DNA from: Patescibacteria group bacterium
GTDB lineage: Bacteria > Patescibacteriota > Gracilibacteria > UM-FILTER-43-11
Assembly: GCA_018817125.1 (NCBI GenBank)
Contig: JAHIUN010000012.1
Location: forward strand, 1-64,000
Length of the DNA stretch: 64,000 nucleotides
Reading direction: 5' to 3'
The notes under the pieces: model-generated
What the model saw: only the letters and a program-made list of their open reading frames with translations
Told to the model about the DNA's origin: nothing
The model's database searches: none
Translations under genes and position numbers: made by a program
Part shown: positions 59,127-64,000 of the stretch, piece after piece
How the letters are laid out: every line of letters begins with the position of its first letter
Numbering within the stretch: the stretch's first letter is position 1

Positions 59127-60404
59127 ATGAGTGACGTTTTTTCAGAATCACCGGAACCTGACAGCCCAAAAGAAACTTCCAAGGCTCCAACCGCAAAAGA
59201 CTACTTGGAATCCTTGAGGCCGAATTGGAAATATTTTAATAATGCCAATCGTATTATTAGAATCCAGGATGCCTATGACATTGCTCAATCGCAAGGTATG
59301 GAGAAGGATGAATTTTGTGAATTAGTGAGTGTTGTTTTAATTATATCAATAGCGACTTCCAAATTACTTTTAGATAGTATCCGACCCATTAATCAATCTT
59401 TGCTTGCCGACGTTCCAATCCCTATTAATGATAATTCTCAGCTGACTGAAGCATTAAGGGAGGCGGAAGCTCCAAGCGGAGTCATCAGCGCCCAAAAATT
59501 GCATAAAGCCTATCGCCTGGCAAAAGAAAATGGATTGTCTAAAAGGCAATTTATTTTCAAGGCGGCTGATGTTTTAAGGTCTCAGGAGATTGTTATCCGG
59601 ACCATTCTGGAAGACCCGCATTTCAATAAAAATACGCACCGCGCTTCTTCCGCTGAGATCGTGGTAAAAAAATCTGTTGAACCCCCCAGAAAACCTAAGT
59701 CAAGAAAGCCTGTTCAGCAGCCGCGAACCTATAAATCAAGACGGGGGCCGACTAAGCCCCCTAAAGAAAAGGGGGATTTTGAAGTGCTTGCTTTAAGGAG
59801 TAATTGGGACAGACTAAATCACTATGAACGTATGGCAACCGTTAGGGATCTGATCAATCGGCTTAAAACGAACTCCCCGCTCCCTGTGGCAATAAATATG
59901 ATGGCTCAAAGGCTCAATCGTTCCGAGAATATTATTGCCACTTATTATCATCTTGCCGGTATACGAAAAGAGATCATTGAGCTGCTGGAAAAAGAACAAA
60001 TCGACACTCCAACTGCCATTCAGGTCGAGAGCATTCTTGACGGTTCAAAAAATATTGATTCCCAAAAACTTTTCGCCGCTCTTTCGGAACTGAATCAAAT
60101 GATTACCATTGAAGTTTTCCGCGACATTTTACAAGACTGCTTTGAAAAAAGCGCGCGAGATTGGAAAAGGCGCGTAAGCGTTTGCCGAATTAAGCCAGAC
60201 TGGGGAGGTGATGGCGAAGTGCTGAGGGAATATGAATTGACCTACATCCCTTTCGACCTTCTGACGGATGAGGAAAAGAAACGATTTCATTTTACCTCAC
60301 ACAGAGAGGAGGCTTATGTGACCTTCCAGCTGGGAGGTGAAGACCGTTACTCAAAAGTGCCTATGGAGGCTCTGGAGCCTATTCGAATTAAAATAGGAGG
60401 CTAG
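59127..60404 (+). CDS. Hypothetical protein with helical repeats and a repeat-derived linker
   Basis: 425 residues, no signal or membrane helix. Two helical segments of about 55 residues start similarly (LRPNWKYFNNANRIIRIQDA near 30, LRSNWDRLNHYERMATVRDL near 225) and look HTH-like; a related one starts near 112. They are joined by a basic, proline-rich linker (KPRKPKSRK to TKPPKEKGD, 185-220), part of which is encoded by a palindrome (59758-59776). The C-terminal 100 residues are beta-rich. Nucleic-acid binding is possible but unproven. Overlaps cutA by four bases. Confidence 0.55.
   Translation: MSDVFSESPEPDSPKETSKAPTAKDYLESLRPNWKYFNNANRIIRIQDAYDIAQSQGMEKDEFCELVSVVLIISIATSKLLLDSIRPINQSLLADVPIPINDNSQLTEALREAEAPSGVISAQKLHKAYRLAKENGLSKRQFIFKAADVLRSQEIVIRTILEDPHFNKNTHRASSAEIVVKKSVEPPRKPKSRKPVQQPRTYKSRRGPTKPPKEKGDFEVLALRSNWDRLNHYERMATVRDLINRLKTNSPLPVAINMMAQRLNRSENIIATYYHLAGIRKEIIELLEKEQIDTPTAIQVESILDGSKNIDSQKLFAALSELNQMITIEVFRDILQDCFEKSARDWKRRVSVCRIKPDWGGDGEVLREYELTYIPFDLLTDEEKKRFHFTSHREEAYVTFQLGGEDRYSKVPMEALEPIRIKIGG
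59758..59776. repeat. Palindrome inside the 59127 gene
   Basis: CCCCCT (59758-59763), loop AAAGAAA, AGGGGG (59771-59776). It encodes part of the linker TKPPKEKGD. Confidence 0.65.
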
Positions 60405-60712
60405 CACATATCGCCCACCCACTTCATAAAATCCCGATTGCCATGCTGGAGGGAAGTGAAGACAATACAAGGACAATCGTAAGAGTGAATTGAGCGGACG
60501 AGACGGATGATCTTGTCTTCGTTTTTAACGCGCGTTTTAAATATAACTACTGTCTCGTTGGCTTTATTGATGCCGTCTTCCCACGAGAAGTAAGATTCGA
60601 CACCAGGAATGATGTTTGCGCAGGCAATCAGCCCTTCTTCCAAAAGCGCCAGCACGATATCTTTGGCTTCTGTTTTGGTCGGTGCGGTCATGTAGCCTAA
60701 ACTTAGCTTCAT
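60401..60712 (-). CDS. cutA: CutA-type divalent-ion tolerance protein
   Basis: 103 residues, the usual CutA length. LSLGYMTAPTKTEAKDIVLAL, LIACANIIPGVESYFSWEDGI, TVVIFKTRV and HSYDCPCIVF are the family blocks. CutA is a trimer linked with copper tolerance in E. coli; the mechanism is unclear. It ends convergent with the 59127 gene and follows the exonuclease gene on the same strand. Confidence 0.92.
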   Translation of the reverse strand: MKLSLGYMTAPTKTEAKDIVLALLEEGLIACANIIPGVESYFSWEDGINKANETVVIFKTRVKNEDKIIRLVRSIHSYDCPCIVFTSLQHGNRDFMKWVGDMC

Positions 60713-60719
60713 AAATTAA

Positions 60720-60784
60720 AAGTGCAAGTGACAAGTACATGTGTAAGGGTTTGGAAAGCTTACACTTTAAACTTGCGCTTGCGC
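60720..60784. repeat. Inverted repeat, family I, copy 2
   Basis: AAGTGCAAGTGACAAGT at the left and ACTTTAAACTTGCGCTT at the right are complementary with a few changes. Same words as 861-922. Confidence 0.75.
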
Positions 60785-61371
60785 TATAAAATTAAAGAAT
60801 ATTGCATGTCGGCTGGCTCATGTTCTTTCATCATCCGGTCCATTATCCCCATCAGAATCTCAACATCGTATAAAGCCCGATGAAGATTGCTCTTTTTGGC
60901 TTTTATCTGATAAAAGTCTGCCAAGTCCACAAGTCGGCCAGGCATCCCCTGCTCCTTCGCGTAGGCCAAGCTGCAGGCAACCTGGTCGTTGGAATAAGGA
61001 TTAAGGCCGTTTCGGATAAGGTTGGAATTAAGCATGTCAAAATCAAACCGGATGTTGTGCGCCAAAAGAGGACGATTGCCACAAAAAGTTACAAAATCGC
61101 TCAAAACATCGGAAGGCTGGCGTGCCTGTTCAATGGATTCTTGCGGGATTTTGTGAATCTCCCACGCCCCCTCGGTAATCTTGTTGATGTTTACGCTCAT
61201 CAGCTCCTGAAAAGACCGTGGCGGCTGACCTTTTTGCCACAAAACTCCGGCTACTTCGATGATGTCATCGTGGAAGGTATTAAGACCGGTGGTCTCAGTA
61301 TCAAAAAGAATAAACCCCTCACCTGAATGGTAACGGCGGACGAGATCTTTGAAGGGGATAAGCTGCATCAT
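60784..61371 (-). CDS. DnaQ-like DEDDh 3'-5' exonuclease
   Basis: 195 residues. Exonuclease motifs in order: FILFDTETTGLN (ExoI, D and E), LLAHNIRFDFDML (ExoII) and HRALYDVEIL (ExoIII, H-x4-D). It resembles the proofreading epsilon subunit or an RNase T-like enzyme; a role in DNA-polymerase proofreading cannot be decided from sequence. A double Met start (61371) is used. Confidence 0.9.
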   Translation of the reverse strand: MMQLIPFKDLVRRYHSGEGFILFDTETTGLNTFHDDIIEVAGVLWQKGQPPRSFQELMSVNINKITEGAWEIHKIPQESIEQARQPSDVLSDFVTFCGNRPLLAHNIRFDFDMLNSNLIRNGLNPYSNDQVACSLAYAKEQGMPGRLVDLADFYQIKAKKSNLHRALYDVEILMGIMDRMMKEHEPADMQYSLIL

Positions 61372-61450
61372 TTGAGATATTTTGTTTTGAATAAGGCGCG
61401 GAGTTCAAAGTAACAAATCTAACCAGAATTTAAAATGGTAAATTCAAAAA

Positions 61451-61873
61451 TTAATATTGCACCTTTCCGCGGTCCTGTTTCTTTAAGCTTTTTATTTTTT
61501 TATTTTTCAATCTTTTTTCTTTGGCCCGCTTGGGTGTTTTTGTTTTTTTACGCGCAGAGGGCACATAAAAATACTGATGGGCCTTGTGAGCTAACTGTTC
61601 AAAGGCGGCCTGGATATTGTGATGCAGGCTTCGTTTGCCCATCACGCGGGTGACCAACTGCTGAGTTCTTTGCGCACCCCGACGATAGGCTTCTGGAATC
61701 GGGAAGATAAGCTGTACACCTTTTTGGTTTCGGTTCACATTCTGGCCACCCGGTCCTCCGGAAAAATAAGAGATTTGGACGTCATCCTTCTTAATCACTA
61801 AATCTTTACCCCCTTCCGGGTGAATAGTGATTTCTAACTTATCGTGATCAAATGTTACAAAATCATTTTGCAT
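61451..61873 (-). CDS. RF-1-domain ribosome-rescue factor (ArfB-like)
   Basis: 140 residues. The GGQ motif is in YFSGGPGGQNVNRNQKGVQL, followed by a helix and a very basic C-terminal tail (KKTKTPKRAKEKRLKNKK), the tail that enters the empty mRNA channel in ArfB. No codon-recognition domain is present, so it is a rescue factor rather than a release factor. I start at 61873 (MQNDFVTFDHDKL), where the fold begins; the frame extends 27 codons upstream across the divergent promoter. Confidence 0.88.
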   Translation of the reverse strand: MQNDFVTFDHDKLEITIHPEGGKDLVIKKDDVQISYFSGGPGGQNVNRNQKGVQLIFPIPEAYRRGAQRTQQLVTRVMGKRSLHHNIQAAFEQLAHKAHQYFYVPSARKKTKTPKRAKEKRLKNKKIKSLKKQDRGKVQY

Positions 61874-61896
61874 GCTATTAAAATAGCACAGAGGTT

Positions 61897-61925
61897 TTGA
61901 CAAAATAATTGACATCTCGTACAAT
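61897..61925 (+). promoter_or_regulatory. Promoter for the U32 gene
   Basis: TTGACA, 17-base spacer, TACAAT; 21 bases before the ATG. Confidence 0.75.
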
Positions 61926-61946
61926 TCATTCACTAAATATCTTTTT

Positions 61947-63251
61947 ATGTTCAAACCCGAACTCCTCGCGCCGGCTGGTAATCTGGAAAAGCTGAAGACC
62001 GCGTTTCGATACGGGGCGGATGCCTGTTATATGGGTGTAAAATCCATGAGCATGCGAGTGAAGATCGATGACAAGGGGGGAGATGCGCTCGAGGAAGCTT
62101 TAAAGCTCAAAAACAGGCTGAACAAAAAGATTTATTTAACAATGAACATCCATGCCCACGAGAATAAATTAGCCTTTTTGGATAAGGAATTGGAACGGCT
62201 TACTAAACTCCACAAAAAAGGTTTGGACCCCGATGGGATTTTGGTTTCGGATGTCGGGATTTTGAACCTGATCCGCAAGCGATGCCCCTGGCTCCCCATC
62301 CATGTCAGCACACAAGCCAACACACTTAATTCCTCAGCTATTGAATTTTGGGGAAAACAGGGCGCTGAGCGTGTGGTGCTTGGGCGCGAAGTAAGCTTGC
62401 ACGAACTTCGGCAAATCCGTGGCAAGTTATCTGAAAAAGGTATTAAAGTTGAACTCGAAGGGTTTGTACATGGGGCGATGTGTATGGCGTATTCGGGGCG
62501 GTGCTTACTTTCCAATTTTATGGCTCACCGTGACGCCAATGAAGGCATGTGCGCCCATTCCTGCCGATGGAAGTATAAAGTTTATCTCGAAGAAGAACTG
62601 AGGCCAGGTGAATTTGTGCCGATCGAAGAAGATCAGCAAGGCACCAGCTTAATGAGCTCAAAGGACATGTGTATGATTGAACATCTCGGAGACCTGATTG
62701 ATGCGCAACTGGACTCGCTGAAACTGGAGGGGCGTCATAAAACCGTTTATTACACCGCGATTGCCACACGAGCTTACCGGCAGGCATTGGATCTGGCCAT
62801 AGAAGGCAAACCGCCCACACCGGAGATATTGGATTTGATTGAATCTATTAACACGCGCGGATATTTTACGGGCTTTTGGTACAACAAACCGGGCGCGGAC
62901 GGACATCGTTACCATGAGCGGAGTGATTACAATGAGAAATACTGCTTTGCCGGGGTTATCCGTAAAATTGATGGAAAAACGGTGACTATGGAAGTACGTA
63001 ATCGTTTAGATAGGGGAGATAAGCTGGATATTATTACGCCGAATAAGACTATTCCGATCGTACTGGATGATTTTAAGAACGCGGAAACGGGTAAACTCAT
63101 CGACTACGCCAGTGGCGGGCAAGGTTTTACCATCTTATTCGAAGCGCCGGAGAAATTAGAGGAAGGGTTTGTGGTGCGGAAACGTTTACGATCCAGCCAG
63201 ATAGACGTAAAAATAAAAACAGAAAAAATCCGTAAGCCCGCTAAATCTTGA
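61947..63251 (+). CDS. U32-family protein (tRNA/rRNA hydroxylation type)
   Basis: 434 residues. LLAPAGNLEKLKTAFRYGAD at the start and EGFVHGAMCMAYSGRCLLS with NEGMCAHSCRWKY (four Cys, the Fe-S-site pattern) identify peptidase family U32. Members such as TrhP and RlhA hydroxylate tRNA or 23S rRNA from prephenate-derived oxygen donors rather than cutting proteins. The C-terminal beta-barrel (VTMEVRNRLDRGDKLDII) matches the TrhP-like branch. Exact substrate is not decidable here. Confidence 0.88.
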   Translation: MFKPELLAPAGNLEKLKTAFRYGADACYMGVKSMSMRVKIDDKGGDALEEALKLKNRLNKKIYLTMNIHAHENKLAFLDKELERLTKLHKKGLDPDGILVSDVGILNLIRKRCPWLPIHVSTQANTLNSSAIEFWGKQGAERVVLGREVSLHELRQIRGKLSEKGIKVELEGFVHGAMCMAYSGRCLLSNFMAHRDANEGMCAHSCRWKYKVYLEEELRPGEFVPIEEDQQGTSLMSSKDMCMIEHLGDLIDAQLDSLKLEGRHKTVYYTAIATRAYRQALDLAIEGKPPTPEILDLIESINTRGYFTGFWYNKPGADGHRYHERSDYNEKYCFAGVIRKIDGKTVTMEVRNRLDRGDKLDIITPNKTIPIVLDDFKNAETGKLIDYASGGQGFTILFEAPEKLEEGFVVRKRLRSSQIDVKIKTEKIRKPAKS

Positions 63252-63337
63252 TTCAGGTATTATTAATGTATTTCTGCCAAAAGGGAGTTCCGGCTTGAAC
63301 TCCTTAAGTGATTGTGATAATTTGTGTAAGCTTTTTT

Positions 63338-63424
63338 GGGTCAGTAGCTCAGCCACCGCCCTACGGCGGGACAAGTTGGTAGAGCAGTCCCGCACTTGTT
63401 GCGGGGTTGGTCCTGGAATTCAGA
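63338..63424 (+). pseudogene. tRNA-Lys-like relic with two palindromic replacements
   Basis: Similar to tRNA-Lys at 63447 (TAGCTCAG ... TTGGTAGAGCAG ... TTGGTCCTGG). A 23-base segment with a CCGCC-cta-GGCGG hairpin lies in the D-loop between TAGCTCAG and TTGGTAGAG. The anticodon arm is replaced by CCCGCA-cttgt-TGCGGG. The T-arm and acceptor end are missing. Confidence 0.75.
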
Positions 63425-63446
63425 TCTCATGATATATTACAAATGT

Positions 63447-63522
63447 GGGTGTTTAGCTCAGTTGGTAGAGCAGTAGCCTCTTAAGCTATTGGTCCTGGGT
63501 TCGAGCCCCAGAACACCCACCA
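63447..63522 (+). tRNA. tRNA-Lys (CTT), CCA encoded
   Basis: Acceptor GGGTGTT/AACACCC, anticodon arm GTAGC-ctCTTaa-GCTAT, T-arm GGTTCGAGCCCC, CCA. Confidence 0.95.
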
Positions 63523-63577
63523 CTTCAAAATAAATCCGTAATTGTTATTCGGTTTTGTTTGTTAAACTATTACGGAT

Positions 63578-64000
63578 TTACAATAGGTCAATCAATTGAA
63601 TTCCGCTTCGAATAATTTTTACAATTTTTGCTATTTCCTTAGGCGAAAAACTGGCAATAAGCATTAGTTTTTCTCGATCCGTTTCGGAAAGAGATCTTAA
63701 TTCTTTGGGTGGAGGTGGTCCGAGTACGGCTACAGGCTCTCCTCCTCTGGTAATAACGAATTTAAATCCTTCACGAGCTTGGTCCATCAGTTCGCCGCGG
63801 TGTGCTTTAAAGTCCGTCGCATTGACAACTTTTCCAACCTGCTCGTGCTGGGAAACGGAGAACGAGACGAGAGATGCAATTTCAGTCCCTTTTCTAGTAA
63901 TAACATGTGGAGCTCCTCTCTTAGTTTTATCGAGGATTTTTCTCATATTACTTTTCAGTTCCTCTGCGGCGATTGACTCAACACTGGCACCGTGATTCTC
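63578..64000 (-). CDS. Tandem Phd/YefM-type antitoxin, 5' end outside the window
   Basis: The open frame continues past 64000 without a stop. It holds two copies of the Phd/YefM antitoxin fold: first VESIAAEELKSNMRKIL with PHVITRKGTEIASLVS, then VVNATDFKAHRGELMDQARE with FKFVITRGGEPVAVLGPP. Each shows the DNA-binding helix followed by the VITRxGxPVAVL strand pair. The C-terminal 45 residues (SLSETDREKLM...) would be the toxin-binding part. No toxin gene follows; downstream is tRNA-Lys. An ATG at 63946 is internal to the first copy. Confidence 0.75.
   Translation of the reverse strand, partial: ENHGASVESIAAEELKSNMRKILDKTKRGAPHVITRKGTEIASLVSFSVSQHEQVGKVVNATDFKAHRGELMDQAREGFKFVITRGGEPVAVLGPPPPKELRSLSETDREKLMLIASFSPKEIAKIVKIIRSGIQLIDLL

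Noticed and set aside
62132-62515. Antisense ORFs in the U32 gene
   Set aside because: They are shadows of a well-supported family on the other strand.

Overview
The window is about 64 kb of bacterial chromosome that reads like a member of the Candidate Phyla Radiation (Patescibacteria), possibly near Peregrinibacteria. This is an inference from style and gene content; no rRNA lies in the window. Most genes have no Shine-Dalgarno sequence and an ATG directly after an A/T-rich stretch. Other CPR-like signs are two S23-type four-helix-bundle proteins, a stand-alone VirD4/TraG-like ATPase, a DUF3048 protein, SLH and giant RHS surface proteins, and short palindromic repeats both between and inside genes. 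TGA is used as a stop (for example the cyclase ending at 11402 and the S23 gene ending at 47959), so the UGA-glycine code is excluded. tRNA genes encode their CCA ends.

Layout. 1-9.5 kb: two phosphoribosyltransferases, a 10TM metal exporter, ThpR, an SLH protein, an FGase-like amidohydrolase, a ferritin-like protein, tRNA-Asp, a molybdopterin-domain protein and CorA. 9.7-13 kb: a HAMP/class III cyclase and a TPR protein. 13-23 kb: a 2,649-residue RHS protein followed by two exported proteins in an array that looks like a toxin-tail/immunity locus with an orphan module. 23-33 kb: NYN protein, PyrF, TPR protein, HolB, tRNA-Leu, CBS protein, L25, DUF3048 protein, QueA, a PEBP lipoprotein. 33-41 kb: a three-domain ATP-grasp/retropepsin-like/DUF1704 fusion beside a PKD-7TM protein, then the VirD4-like ATPase and a coiled-coil partner. 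41-53 kb: RecJ, CarA, archaeal-type triosephosphate isomerase, TruB, MurE, riboflavin kinase, CDP-alcohol phosphatidyltransferase, thioredoxin-like protein, guanine deaminase, two S23 proteins and a membrane-tethered HTH protein. 53-64 kb: a tRNA-Ala locus with relics and a GIY-YIG gene, DUF3800, a tRNA-Val/Ala/Val cluster, MscS, CutA, a DEDDh exonuclease, an ArfB-like factor, a U32 protein, tRNA-Lys and a tandem-Phd antitoxin running off the end.

How genes work together. Pyrimidine supply is represented by Upp, CarA and PyrF. Envelope functions are represented by MurE, the SLH and RHS surface proteins, many lipoproteins and the ATP-grasp/7TM pair. Translation and tRNA metabolism are represented by QueA, TruB, L25, the ArfB-like factor, U32 and the tRNAs.

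The least ordinary layer is repeat-based. Several short palindrome families recur, including in-frame insertions in queA and carA and copies inside tRNA-like relics. Several small ORFs are bracketed by inverted repeats (44.5, 45.8 and 48.0 kb) or direct repeats (22.3, 23.9 and 54.0 kb) with no transposase. Three tRNA loci carry a shared two-hairpin leader with compensatory stem changes. Four single-gene units have a promoter, a strong ribosome-binding site and a terminator of their own, unlike their neighbours.
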